NCBI GenBank assembly: GCA_018398585.1
Contig: JAGTTD010000008.1
Location: forward strand, 13,094,501 to 13,158,500
DNA: 64,000 bases
From: Simmondsia chinensis
Lineage: Eukaryota; Streptophyta; Magnoliopsida; Caryophyllales; Simmondsiaceae
Reading direction: 5' to 3'
Shown piece after piece: positions 1-11,272 of the stretch (positions are counted from its first letter, which is position 1; the number at the start of each line of letters is the position of its first letter). Under the pieces are notes generated by a model, which saw only the letters and a list, made by a program, of their open reading frames with translations, did not search any database and was not told the DNA's origin. A program made the position numbers and the translations under genes.

Positions 1-660
1 TAAAGTGAGTTAATGAGGATGTGAAAAATGTTGCGCAGATAAGCTGCGGGAGAGGTCCAAGCAGGGCACTATACTAGGATATCATCTAAAAAGACCAAAA
101 TAAAGCGATGTAAATATGGTCTGAAAAGTTATTTCATTATTGATTAGAATGTGAAGGGTGCATTGGCTAGGCCCAAGGGCATAACCACAAACTCATAATG
201 CCCCGAGTGAGTTCAGAAAGCGGTTTTAAATATGTCATGTTCATTCATACGAATTTGATGGTACCCCGAACAAAGATCAATTTTAGAAAATATAGTGGCA
301 CCATGTAATTTGTCAAATAGCTCATCAATTAATGGTATGGAGTCCTTGTCCTTAACAGTATTTTCTTTTACGGCATGGTAGTTGACACACATGCACTATG
401 ATCCATCTTTCTTTTTAACCAAGACAACGGGTCAAGCATAAGGACTTGTGCTTTCACATATGGTATGCTTTTCTAACAACTAAGAGATAATTTGCTTAAT
501 GACTTCTTTTGGTCAAGTGAATACTGATATGGGCGTTGGTTTATAGGACTTGTTCCTTCCTTAAGGGGAATTCTGTGGTCGAAGTATGGCAGCATGGGTG
601 GTAAAATGTCCAGTTTTTGAAAGACAGTGCGGAATTCATCAAACAAACTTTAAAGGGCAG
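1..660 (-). pseudogene. Ty3/gypsy reverse transcriptase, 5' part (element Z), broken
   Basis: Reading the minus strand from about 660 down to 1 gives the pre-RT segment, then VLVKKKDGS, a degenerate [16 protein letters not shown] block, [11 protein letters not shown] and HYEFVVMPLGLANAP, all hallmark blocks of Ty3/gypsy RT. A degenerate DD catalytic box follows near position 60-100. Frames are interrupted by stops and at least one frameshift, so it is not functional. RNase H and integrase would lie beyond the left window edge. It belongs with the protease and gag remnants up to 2560. The family assignment is sure; the clade is not. Confidence 0.8.
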
Positions 661-931
661 GGGGCCGGTTAGATGAGATTGTACCCGCAACTAGGGAGAA
701 AAAGGTCAGGATGTTCGATGCAAGAATCGTAGAACAAAGGGTGCTAGGATTGTTGTCCTGCAATGTTTTATCATCATGCAAACATATATTTCACGTATGC
801 AGTTAGATGTGAGACTGTGGAGTGTGTGGGTGATGCCCAAGTATGTGAAAGTATGGTCAAACTCTACATATCTATGGACAATGGGCCTACTAATGATAAT
901 CATGGGCATCCAAGGACTATGTCACATCCGC

Positions 932-1420
932 CTAGTGGAATAGGAATCGTATCTGACCAATATTGTGCAACATTGAAGGTCCGTTCAAAATTTTTACAAC
1001 ACGATGTAAGGGCATTTTGCCTCCATCGGCAGCTGTAATCACAAATTGGTTTGTGGTAGAAATAGGGAACTTAAATATTTGATCTAAATTAACGTCTAAG
1101 AAGTTATGTGTGGCACCAGAATCGATCATGATGAGCAAGGCATATGTACCACAAAAACTGATGACCCAAAGGGTGGGGTGGGTATTGTCGCCTAAGAGTG
1201 CATGAGTGGATATGGTTTGGGATTCATCGTGCTCAATTTCAGGATCTACCTCATGATCAGTGTTGTCATCCACAGTCTCAAGATCAAATTCTACAAGGAA
1301 AAATTGGCCACGACCACAATGGTGGGTGCACTTTTGTCCTAAGACTTATTGCTCATCATAATAAAAGCATCGACCCTTTGCCCATTTATAGTCGATTTTT
1401 GAGCCAGTGGGTGTGCAGTG
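932..1420 (-). pseudogene. Gypsy zinc knuckle and aspartic protease remnant (element Z)
   Basis: The minus frame contains LLIMIDSGATHNFLD, the D-S-G-A active-site loop of a retropepsin-like protease, followed by the hydrophobic strand and a glycine-containing flap region. Upstream in the same direction, at about 1300-1400, a degenerate Cys/His knuckle (KGRCFYYDE, then GQKC) marks the end of gag. The order gag-knuckle, protease, RT on the minus strand is the standard gypsy order. The open part runs 932-1273 and is closed by stops on both sides. Confidence 0.7.
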
Positions 1421-1639
1421 GGGAGTTAATGATTGAGGCTGTGCGACAGGGGCATTCGGTTAGGACCGGGGTATCAGACGAGTCTGACAGGGTACGTAAG
1501 GTTTAGTTGGGAAGGTGCTACAGGAAAGTGTTTTAGGTCGTTGGGCCTGAAGTGTGACCTCTTGGAGCTTGGCCATACACATCGCATCGTGAAGTTCGTT
1601 GTAAAGGATCAAACAAACATTCTTAAGTCCTCTCGTAAG

Positions 1640-2238
1640 AAGCTACTAATGGCATAACCCTCTTGTAAGTAGACTTAGGCATATTTATCTATCAAAAGCG
1701 TTCATGTACTCATGAAGGGAGGTGGTTTGGCACAAAGCTAAGAGAGTGGAAATGGGATCATCAATAGCACCCGCAAAGCGGTCAAGGGCCGCCAGTTTGA
1801 ATTGGTCCCATGTGACGTGAGGACCATGTTTATGAATAAAGTGTTAAAACCGCTCATGGGCATACCTTTCCATATGCGCCGTTGCAATTTCAAGTTTAGA
1901 AGCGTTCGATATGTGATTAATGAAAAAAAAAGGGAAAAAAAAAAAAAAAACTTTTCGCATTTGTAAATCCATGTCTTGGCGTCGTCACCTATAAATCATG
2001 GGAATTTAAGTTAGCCATGTGGATGGATAGGTGATGATGAGAGGAGTGGGGTTGGCCGGGGGAAGGTGGGTTATCAAATCCCATAGAGTATTGGGGTAAA
2101 CCTCTGGTGTTAGGTCCGGTGACGGATGAATGGGGATGTGAAAAAGGAACAGTCCTAAATATACTTGTCCTTGAAAGGCCGAGAAGGGAAACGGCACACC
2201 TCTATGTGAGGAATCACCAAAAAAGAAGGCAGGCAGTT

Positions 2239-2269
<31 letters not shown>

Positions 2270-2560
2270 GGTATTGACAACGGAGTGGGTGAAGTAAATG
2301 GGTGGATGGGCAGGAAGGGCCCAAATAGTGGTTTCCCATTTCGAAACTAGAGGACCCCACAGTATAACATTGGTGCCAAAGGAATCGCCTTTATCCCAAC
2401 CTGATGTGGGTAATGGGGCAAAGTCCTGACCCGTGCCTGTTGAATGCCCATATGCCAAGGAAGCCGTGTCGCTTATGGTCGGTATAAAGCTCGAGGAGTG
2501 CACGATTCCAATCGCTGTCGCGAATGAGGTAGGGTGATTGAAACCAAAGATATGGTTAGG
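1640..2560 (-). pseudogene. Gypsy gag remnant (element Z)
   Basis: On the minus strand near 1700-1850 the translation reads HVTWDQFKLAALDRF, then QTTSLHEYMNAFDR. This is the conserved core of the plant gypsy gag capsid domain (Retrotrans_gag family). N-terminal sequence continues to about 2500 and is rich in Pro, Ser and Thr, but it is disrupted by a T12G20 homopolymer that reads as Pro/Lys on this strand. Stops in every frame show it is dead. Confidence 0.6.
2237..2268. repeat. T12G20 homopolymer pair
   Basis: Twelve T are followed by twenty uninterrupted G. It lies inside the gag remnant of element Z. G20 can form G-quadruplexes and is also a classic spot for sequencing or assembly length error. 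Confidence 0.95.
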
Positions 2561-2923
2561 GATGATGTGTAGCTAAACTCGCAATTACATCCCGAATGTT
2601 GTTGATAGCGCATTGAGTCTGATTGTTGATGGCCCTCAGTGTATCATCCAAGGTGAGGACGGTGGAGGAATGGGTTATGGTGCTGGAGAATTGTGAGGAT
2701 GTGTTTATGGGGAGAAGCAGCTTAGGATTGGAGGTGATGTGTTGTGGGTGCGATGGTTGTTAGGGTGCCGGCGACAGCTGCTAGGTTGGAGGTTGGTGGG
2801 GTGGCGAGATGAGCGGTTGTGATGGTGGCGGAGGGGCAGTTGGTGGTTGGGAAGCGGGTGAGCCAGGTGGTTCAGCTTGGGTTCTTGAGGAATACATTGA
2901 TACTCACAGTCTGAACACTAATA

Positions 2924-2935
2924 GATCTGATACCA
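2924..2935 (-). other. Primer binding site of gypsy element Z
   Basis: On the minus strand this reads TGGTATCAGATC, one base off the plant initiator-Met tRNA 3' end complement. It sits between the gag N-terminal region and a TG-starting sequence, as expected for a PBS next to the 5' LTR. Confidence 0.6.
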
Positions 2936-2936
2936 A

Positions 2937-3190
2937 TGATGTGAACCCAAAACCAAAGCCAAATTTGTTGATAACAATGGAAGCTAACAGGAAGAAAAAA
3001 AGGGTGCAAAGAAAAAAAATTGGAAAGAGGAAGAAAATGCTTTCATTCATGCCTCCATGGCTAGACTTTATTTATATACTAAAGGCTAGATTGGGAAAAA
3101 CCTAAACATATAAGCTCAGTAGGGAAAATCGATGTAAAAGTTTGATAAATTTTATCTCATCACAGTATAGCTGTAAATTGAACCCTTACA
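2937..3190 (-). repeat. Possible 5' LTR of gypsy element Z
   Basis: The segment begins TG two bases after the PBS and ends CA near 3190. It contains a minus-strand TATA-like run (TATAAATAAA) near 3070-3080. The partner LTR is outside the window, so neither the far end nor a target duplication can be checked. Confidence 0.4.
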
Positions 3191-3664
3191 GAAATTAAAT
3201 TCTATCCTGGGCTTGCAAACAATGCTTGAGTCTCATCGGACCCTTCCTTTCCTTGTGGGCCAAGCTCGGACCTATTAATGTCCCTGGGAGCCGGGTCGCT
3301 TCAGTGAGATCAAAAGTGACTAACTTCGTAATGGTAACATTGGCCCAAACGGGGAATGCATCAGGTTCATATCTTAGTTTAATTACTTTTTAGTTTTTGA
3401 GGTATGAGAGAAGAGAGGGAGGAAACTGTGAAATTATATTTTTGATTTTTGATATTAGGACCTAGTTTAATTCCTTCTTATAAATTCTTTTACTATTTTT
3501 TTAGTTATCAATTTGCAATTTTTGTGGTGTGGCTATTCAAGGTATGGAAGAAAGAGAACGGGTGAAGAAACTGTGAAATTATGAATTAGTAAGATTGCAG
3601 TGTGATCTATAATCTTATTAAATTGCAAGAATGAAGGTTTTGAAACCATAAATAATTTCGCTAG
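3191..3664. other. Unassigned AT-rich spacer
   Basis: No coding or transposon domain seen. It holds an imperfect direct repeat: a purine-rich block ending GAAACTGTGAAATTAT at about 3400-3437 and again at about 3540-3578. This is the left flank into which gypsy E1 inserted. Confidence 0.5.
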
Positions 3665-3669
3665 GAAAT

Positions 3670-4072
3670 TGTTAGCTTCCAATTAAGAATTGAAAGTCTA
3701 ACCTTGTAGAAGAAAGAGTTAAGATGAGAAGAGTAGTGAAAGGAAATGAGAAATAGAGAAAGAGATGAGAAAAGAGAGAGAATTCCAAAGAAATTCAGAT
3801 TATATTCATTGAATACTTGAATTACATGCTTAGGACCCTATTTATACACATTTGGGTACATTGCATCAAGATAAAACCGAACTAAACCCAACTAACAGCT
3901 ATTTCTGCCAAATCTGTAGCACGCCCCCAAGTTTGACCCGAGTTTGACCAACTAACAGCTTTTGGCGCCTAAAACCGACTCAACTAACATTTAAGAGCAT
4001 TCAACTCAACATTGAGACACTAACCAGCCACTACAACCAAAGATTACAATTAAAATTCTTCAATTCATAACA
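3670..4072 (-). repeat. 3' LTR of gypsy E1
   Basis: 403 bp, TG to CA ends, matching 18803-19203 along its length. A minus-strand TATA box (TATAAATA) lies at 3839-3846. The outer end carries a short hairpin at 3673-3700 (arm TAGCTTCCAATT, loop AAG, arm AATTGAAAGTCTA). Confidence 0.93.
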
Positions 4073-4085
4073 TTCCCTCCCTTTT
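4073..4085 (-). other. Polypurine tract of gypsy E1
   Basis: Reads AAAAGGGAGGGAA on the minus strand, directly abutting the 3' LTR. It would prime plus-strand DNA synthesis. Confidence 0.85.
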
Positions 4086-4101
4086 GAGAAACTTTTTGTC
4101 C

Positions 4102-5998
4102 CTAAGAAGTGAAATTTGGGAATTGACTCTTCAAGAAATTGCAATTTGCCCAAGTCATTAAGCACTTGTACAAGTTGCACCACGTCACCAAGGCCTGCCG
4201 CTCAGCACCATTGTCAAACTTCAGCTCCCTACGGCCCTTAACAGTATCCGGTTGCAGCAATAGCAAGCCAATGGACTCAGCAACAGGTGGATCTCGAGCA
4301 GCTGCAGTACCTCTCTTGACCTGCTTTTTAAGTAGGGACACATGGAACACGGGGTGAATGTATGAATGCGTAGGTAAGTCAAGCTTATATGCAACATTTC
4401 CAACTTTCTCCAAGATCATGTACGGAGCAAAGAAACGAGCACTTAGCTTGACATTACGCCTGACAGCCAAGGAAGACTGCCTATACGGTTGTAATTTAAG
4501 GCAGACCATGTCTCCAACTTCATAGTTTTTGTCTACCCTCTTTTTGTCGGCATAAAATTTCATTCGAGCCCGAGCTTGTTGGAGATTATCCTTAAGCACT
4601 TGCACAAAATGCCTTCTCTGCTGCACTAAATCAGTTGCTGCAGAATGAGACTCCTTCGGTTGTTGTAGCAGCAAGGGTGAAGGAGGTGAATAACTATACA
4701 AAGCTTGGAAGGGTGAAGTGCCAATTGATGTATGGAAGTGAGTGTTGAACCAAAACTCTGCCAAAGAAAGCCAATGATTCCACTCCTTGAGCCTTAAGAA
4801 AACCATACTCCGAAGGTATTGCTCCACACATTGGTTGACTCGTTCGGTTTGGCCATCCATTTGAGGATGATAAGAGGAACTAAGTGCCAATGTGGTACCC
4901 ATCAACTTGAACAACTCCCTCCAAAATGTGCTTGTGAAAATCTTGTCACGATCCGACACAATGGATTGAGGCAATCCATGTAATTTGTAAATGTTGTCAA
5001 GGAAGATCCTTGCCAACTTTTCAGCAGTAATGGGTCGAGCAAGAGCAATAAAATGGCTATATTTGGTGAAACGATCCACCATTACCCATATGACCTCCTT
5101 GCCTTTGAACCTCGACAATCCCTCAATGAAATCCATGCTAATGTGGATCCAAGCTCAATCCAAAATAGGAAGAGGTTAAAGGAGTCCTTTATATCGATGA
5201 TCACCCAACTTGGTTTGTTGGCACACTTCACAAGTCTTCACATAATCACTCACTTCTTTTTTCATACTTAGCCATGTAAAGTATGCTTTAACTCTTTGAT
5301 ATGTGCCTTCTACACCAGCATGACCTCCCCAAGCAGCATTGTGAGAGGCTTGTATGACCTGTTTCCTCAAATCAGTAGCAGAACCAACGTACAGCCTTCC
5401 ATCAATTCTGATCAGCCCCCTCTGCACAGTGATTTCTGTCGCTGCAGCAGCATGTTCTGCATTAGATTTAAGGATAGCACCAGCAGCTTTCTCTTGGGCA
5501 AAAGGATCACCCACATATGACTTATGTAGCTCTTCCATCCATGAAGGTACAACCACGATTACAGTATTACAAGTCCCCTGATATGCATCCTCAAAGTTCC
5601 TTGACAGCACATCCGCAGCCACATTCTCTTTGCCACTTCTATACTCGATGTCATAATCAAGGCCTAACATCTTCATGAGACCTTTCTTTTGAATTCTTGT
5701 CACAATCTTTTGTTTAAGGAGATACTTGAGGCTTTGGTGATCCGTTCGAATGATGAACTTGTGACCCTCCAAGCAATGCCTCCATTTCTCCACGGCCAAG
5801 AGAATTGCTAGGTACTCTTTCTCATAGGTCAACATGGCTTGATGATTAGGACTAAGAGCTTGACTCAAGTAAGCAATAGGCCTACCACCTTGAGAAAGAA
5901 CAGCCCCAATACTAGTACCACTTGCATCGGTCTCCAAAATAAAGCTTTCGATGAAGTTTGGCATTGCCAACACCGGTGCAGCACACATTGCGGCTTTG
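4102..5998 (-). pseudogene. Gypsy E1 pol C-terminal half: RNase H, integrase, chromodomain-like tail
   Basis: 5988-5176 carries RNase H (ETDASGTSIGAVLSQ, a central E in TYEKEYLAIL, TDHQSL) and the integrase zinc motif (H...H...CEVCQQTK). 5136-4102 is the integrase core: D in VMVDRFTKYSHF, D in SIVSDRDKIFTS, and E in MDGQTERVNQ. Then come the C-terminal integrase domain (LSARFFAPYMILEKVG...HPVFHVSLLKK) and a degraded chromodomain-like end. Both segments share one frame, separated by two in-frame stops near 5150-5176. The frame also continues exactly across the CACTA element into 15783-16012. Integrase inserts the element; chromodomain tails usually steer it to heterochromatin. Confidence 0.92.
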
Positions 5999-6001
5999 AG
6001 G

Positions 6002-6014
6002 CACTACTACATAT
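6002..6014 (+). repeat. Left terminal inverted repeat of CACTA element
   Basis: CACTACTACATAT. It matches the right end at 11 of 13 positions. Confidence 0.95.
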
Positions 6015-6019
6015 GGGTC

Positions 6020-6800
6020 ATATGCAACGATTTAAAACCACAGCAAATTAGACAAAACCGCTGCATTAGATCTAATGCAGCGGTTTATAAACCGTTGCAT
6101 ACGCGGCCGTGGCATTAGCCTTTTGCAGCGATTTTTTTTACTACAGTTGCGGATCATAACCGCTACATTTGGGTAACTAATGCAACGGTTGTTTTGACCT
6201 ATGGCAACGGTTATGCTCACCTAATGCAACCGTTATTTTAATCTAATGCAGCGGTTTGTGCAGACCTAATGCAACGATTATATTGACCTAATGCAGCGGG
6301 TCTTAGCTAATGCAACGGTTATTCTAACCTAATGCAGTGGTTTGTGCAGACCTAATGCAACGGTTATATTGACCTAATGCAGCGGTTTTGGTCTTAGCTA
6401 ATGCAACGGTTATTCTAACCTAATGCAGCGGTTTTGGACTTATCTAATGCAACAGTTACTCTAACCTAATGCAGCAGTTTTGGACTTAGCTAATGCAATG
6501 GTTATTCTGACCTAATGCAGCGGTTTTGGACTTAGCTAATGCAACGGTTATTCTAACCTAATGCAGCAGTTTGGAGTGAGCTAATGCAACAATTATGTTC
6601 GCCTAATGCAGCGGTTTGTAGTGAGCTATTGCAACGGTTATTTTCTACTAATGCATCGGTTTGTGGTGAGGTAATGCAACGGTTATGTTCACCTAATGCA
6701 GCGGTTTTGTACTCAGCTAATGCAATGGTTATGTTCACCTAATGCAGCGGTTTATTGATGAACTAATGCAACTATTTAAAATCGCTAATGCCACGGTTTT
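6020..6800. repeat. Left subterminal repeat array of CACTA element
   Basis: Two related 13-14 nt motifs, TAATGCAACGGTT and TAATGCAGCGGTTT, alternate with short spacers, giving a composite period of about 46 bp. Almost all copies point the same way. The exception is at the tip, where two sites meet head to head in a perfect 32-bp palindrome (6055-6086, centre AGATCT). In En/Spm such subterminal motifs bind the accessory transposase protein TnpA; that role is inferred here. Confidence 0.9.
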
Positions 6801-7252
6801 TACAAAAACTAGCCTAGTTGTTGATTCAGTTTTGACATATATTGCAAGAATTTTTTAAACCAACACCTCTTCATCCATAAGCACATCGTAACACATCCAT
6901 ACATCCAAAAGATCTTGCTCGACATCAAAGCTAATAATAATCCAAATACAAATTACATAGTTCATAATCAAAGGAAACTACTGAATCAAATACATAGCTG
7001 CTAATCAGAAAAGTCTAGACCTTAAAATATATCAAGCTTTACATATTAAAGCCAAAAAAATCCTACACCCAAAAAAGTCTATAACCACCAGGTCAATATA
7101 AAAAAAACACAATTCACATTCAACCACATCAATTACACTGTTCATAACCATAAACTCCACACTATGTTCCTTTATTGGCTGCGTGTCCATCAACATTATC
7201 GAGATCCTCAGCACCCTGACACCAAAAACACATAAAATGAGCATAAGTAGCT
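6801..7252. other. CACTA interior, no gene seen
   Basis: AT-rich sequence between the subterminal array and a solo LTR. It is probably the 3' untranslated side of the minus-strand transposase gene. Only short, unsupported frames occur. Confidence 0.4.
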
Positions 7253-7560
7253 TGTCATGAACTGAAGTGATAAGATTTAGTTGGAAGTAGTTGTAATTAG
7301 ATACATGAGGTTGTTATAGTTGTTGAGATATATATTCTTGTTTAGTTGAGTTGTTACATTGATAGTTATGTGTTTTACTTCATATAAAGAGTTGTAATTG
7401 CACTTTGGAGATCATTCAATGATAATATCAACACTTCAATTCTCTTACTCTCCCTCTATTCTCTCTACTCTCCCTCGAATTCTCATCTCTTTCTCAATTC
7501 TTTCTCTCCCAAACTCTCTTTCTTTCTAAGTCATAACTCGAGCCCCCTCGGGTCATGACA
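7253..7560 (+). repeat. Probable solo LTR inside the CACTA element
   Basis: 308 bp from TGTCATGAACTG to GGGTCATGACA, with inverted TGTCATGA/TCATGACA ends. A pyrimidine-rich CTCTCCC run precedes the end, as in the other gypsy LTRs here. The flanks are TAGCT (7248-7252) and TAGCA (7561-7565), a 4 of 5 target duplication. The 3' end carries a small hairpin (ACTCGAG, CTCGGGT). The following bases TAGCAGTATTAGAGTC also resemble a decayed Met PBS, so a truncated element rather than a true solo LTR is possible. Confidence 0.6.
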
Positions 7561-7678
7561 TAGCAGTATTAGAGTCTTATACAACAAAAGAGATGTAGGA
7601 ACAAATGATTTCTTTAGTTTTACATGAAGAATCGTTAAGATATATGATAATTTTTGAGTTAAAAATAGACCTAAAGCA

Positions 7679-10600
7679 CTAATATACCACATTTGCAGCA
7701 CCTGATGAAGAAGCAACATTTCGAGTAGTACTATAACCATTTCCAGGTGATCCTCCTACCAAGGTTTGAAGTACATGGGGATCAAGATTGCTTAAACTTG
7801 GGATTACTAAGGCAAGTCCAGAGATCAGTTCCTGCATAACTTCTTTAGTCAGTTCAGCTTTAATGTCAGCCTTCGTGGACTCCAAAACCTCTGTTGGAAC
7901 TTAAACTCCACCCGCTTGAACCTTCTCTTTAAGATCTCTCTGGGTAACACCTCTCCCAAATAGACGGATACGACCCGAATGCTCATCACCCATTACATCA
8001 TCAAATGCATCTGTACTTTGGCTATTTGATCCTCCCTCAGAATCAATCTTGGATTGATGTTCCTCAACTTCTTTCTACATCAAAGAAATGAAGTAAAAAG
8101 TTGGACCTTATTTATAATGTCATGCCATAAACCAACTCAATATTAAATCAATTAAATGAATTTTGAAAAATTAAGACCAATAAAGTTAATAACTCTATTT
8201 AATTTATAATACTTGAATGTATCTTATATATTTCACTTAAATCACTTAAAAGAATCCTCCCACTCTAAAAACTTCCTTATCCATAAATGCACTAGAGTTC
8301 AAGGGTGATAATCAGGTATCAAGAAATGGTCCAAATTTTAATTAAGTATTCTAATAAAATTAATATGTAACCACCCCCATAAGTTGGTGGTTCATCAAAT
8401 ATTTTAATTAACTAACTAATCTATATATCACATTGTCTTAGAGTGATACTCACAAATATTTATATATATGCATATATATAAGATATACATATCTCCTCTC
8501 AACATATGCCATAATATGCAATATGCAATAAGAGAAAACCATCAACTCATAATTTGAGCAAGCCATTTCAAAATACCTAACATAACTTTTGCATCACCTT
8601 TCCAGAAAAAGTCAATAATCCATGACATATTAGTAACTCAATACAATAAAGCAAATTAAATGCGAATAGTAAAAGCAAATTAGAGTTTTAACTGCAATTT
8701 TCATTGAAGAAAATCTCTTACAGTACAATAGCAGTGAAAACAACAAACCCAATGACTCAACAAGGTCCTATCAAAGTAGTGTCTGATAAGATTGAGATGT
8801 ACGTAATCTTATCTCTCATATTTGCTTAGAACCCCAATTTAGTCAAGTGCTATCAATTGAACCTCAATTTAGACTTCATTCATCATTCATCATATATGAA
8901 TTACAATGTAGGACTCAAGTACTTATACTAGTCCTAAGCTCATGGCGGTTACTCAAGTTCAATGCACCAAGACAACGTCAACTAACCAACATACTTGTGC
9001 AGCTATCATGATTCCTATAGATGGGGCTTATGAAAGATTGTAATTAGAATAATATTGATGTAATAAGTAGTAATTCCTTAGTATAAGCTTGAATTGTGTA
9101 AGTAGGTTGATATGCTTACTTAGATATTTTGGCGCCAAGGCTAGTTCAAGTCGGTTAAGGCGGTTAAAAGGCATTGCATTGTTATTAGTTGAAATATAAA
9201 AGGGATGCTAATGTGTAATGGATGATTATTCAATGAACATAACATCAAATTCTAGAGTTAATACAGAATTGGGATCCAAAATTGAAGCAAATCAGTTTGA
9301 GAAGCTGGATTTGAGGATGCAATGATTCTTTGAAACATTTCGAAAAGAGATGGAGTTGTTGATGCAGGAAATGGATCACGGTTTTTAGAAACAACAAAAG
9401 ATGTTCGATCACTTACAAGATAAACTCATTAGACAACAAAAGATGTTCTATCATAAAATGACCACACTCTAAAATTAATCTAAAAATAACCGAACTCCAG
9501 AAATTTAGTTTAAAGAATGCTAAAATTTTGATTTAAAACTTACAATTTTTGCTATTGTAGGCTACACAGGATCTTTATACTTTTTCATAGGGTTCCTCAT
9601 CCGCGTCTCAATGAATAATTTACTCCGTGACGGTTTTTGTTTGTTTGGATGTTCTTGTGCCTGTAAAAAGGGTAAGAGTTGAATACATCAATAAATTAAA
9701 AACAAAAACAATAACAAAAATTAGATGCAAGAAATAAACATGAATATATATATCAAAAAGAAAGTGAATTACCACTCTACACATGACCCTTGCAAAACTT
9801 TTCTTTCTGGCAGTGTGCATGTACTTTTGTTTCTTCCGATTCCGGGTGTTGATTTTAGCAACTCTCTAAATTTATACGTACTGTGAGTATAATTATCAAC
9901 ACATACAGTAACATATGCAATGCAATATACATATTCATGCCATGCACCTTGGCAGTAAAGGAACCCCAATATCTAAATAGATCTTTCAATTGATCATCAG
10001 GAATGGATGCTGGTCGATTTCTCCAACGAGTGGCATTGTTTGCAAATTTGTTGAAGCGATTTTGTTTCACTTCACATTTAAAAGACTTCCATGCCGAGTT
10101 CACAGTCGACATAACCCATTTCCTACCTTGCGGGGGGATTATGTACTTCTTCTACAATCACAATGAAACATCTTAGAGAAGTAAAAGAAAGCATAAAAGT
10201 AGGATATAACTGTAATTTGAAATAACCATACCGTTACATATTCCCATATCTTCTCCTACGACACTTTTCTCCAATTGAAAAAATTTAGAGGTGCAATGGT
10301 AGGGTCCCGCCCTAAGGTGCCCAAGAAACTGCTAAACTCATCTAACGACTTGTCATCTAGACCAATTGGTTGATTGTTCTCATTTAGAAAGATAGGTACA
10401 CGATTTTTCAGTGTTCTATTGTGTACATGCTTCATCATGGTCCTCCCTCTGTGCTTCTTTACTGGAGTAGAAGGTTTGAACACAGACCAAGAAAGTTACA
10501 AAATACATATAGTCATGTACAACAACACTCGCTTAAAAGCCTATCACTTAACTGATCCTAAATTTTATCAGTACCACCTTCGACTTCATTATTATCTGGA

Positions 10601-11089
10601 TGGCCTTGATCGCTGCTATGTGAGGATGTGCGTTCTCGCCTAACGCGCGTTTGTGATGAAGATCTGCTTGCTTGTTTGTTGAGGGCATCCGATGGCCTCT
10701 CTGATGGGACTAATCCTGAGCAAACACAATGTTATGATTGTGACGTGAGAATATAGTAGTAGTAAGACATATGAGTCTAGGTGTCTATGTATGTACTTAG
10801 CTCTCTTACTTCTTTCCGATGGTGTTATGAAATCATTGAGTAAGGACCTCCTCAGATCTTGTGTTGTTGCAGGATCTTGGCCCTGTGAAGGAAGGCATTC
10901 TCGATCATCATCCTCATCGCTCTCGATAAATCCGTTGTCATCACCCAGGCCATCATTTCGCACGTACTCCTCATCTGAGAAGTCACCTTCTTCTCTATTC
11001 TCAATATGTTGAAGCTCGTTCCTTTGTTGTTGTGCAATGTTTGCTCTTTTCTGTTGTTGTTTTTTCCTTAATGTCTCTGCTATGGACAA
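7679..11089 (-). CDS. CACTA accessory transposase-like gene (plant transposase, Transposase_24 type), multi-exon
   Basis: Minus-strand gene with approximate exons 11089-10814, 10717-10567, 10461-10232, 10151-9948, 9866-9773, 9660-9560 and 8081-7679. GT/AG borders are visible at 10151, 9948, 10232 and 9773. The first exon encodes a Lys/Gln-rich then very acidic N-terminus. The conserved blocks are RGRTMMKHVHNR, LDEFSSFLGTLGRDPTIAPL, FNWRKV, SAWKSFKCEVKQ, WRNRPASIPDDQLKDL, RKKQKYMHTARKKSFAR and GRIRLFGRGVTQRDLKE. These match the plant Transposase_24 (Ptta/En/Spm) family found in CACTA elements, where such proteins act as DNA-binding partners of the catalytic transposase. A TAA at 7901-7903 interrupts the last exon unless it is spliced out. 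A retroelement fragment (9040-9475) lies in the long intron. Confidence 0.75.
9040..9475 (+). mobile_element. Gypsy LTR plus gag-start fragment in a transposase intron
   Basis: 9040-9240 resembles the inner part of the gypsy D LTR (a TTGGCGCCAAGGC block and a GTTAAGGCGGTTAA block), then a TATA-like AAATATAAAAGGG and the ATTCAATGAAC run shared by LTRs here. 9280-9475 reads as the start of a gypsy gag (EKLDLRMQ, then FRKEMELLMQEMDH and several QQKM segments), like the coiled gag N-termini of E1 and C. No second LTR is seen, so it is a truncated copy. Confidence 0.45.
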
Positions 11090-11272
11090 AAAAAAAAAAA
11101 AGAAGGGACAAAATAATTAAGCTTAACTTGAAAATGGGTCAGCATTCAATCCACATACAAATTACATCCAACTTGTATCTCCCTCTTCCATATCCATTAG
11201 TAGTAATATGTCATTATTCGAGAAGATGGAACACATGGAATTTAGGACTAATAAGTGAAGATTGTAATGAAT

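Noticed and set aside
2006..2503. 165-codon minus-strand frame as a separate gene
   Set aside because: Low-complexity Pro/Lys from a homopolymer and Pro/Ser-rich sequence; it fits better as the decayed N-terminal part of gypsy gag.
6553..6738. 61-codon minus-strand frame with repeated peptide units
   Set aside because: It is only the translation of the CACTA subterminal repeats.
6200..6760. Regularly spaced repeats resembling a CRISPR array
   Set aside because: The spacers are themselves repeated, the sequence lies just inside a CACTA terminus, and the rest of the window is plant transposons.
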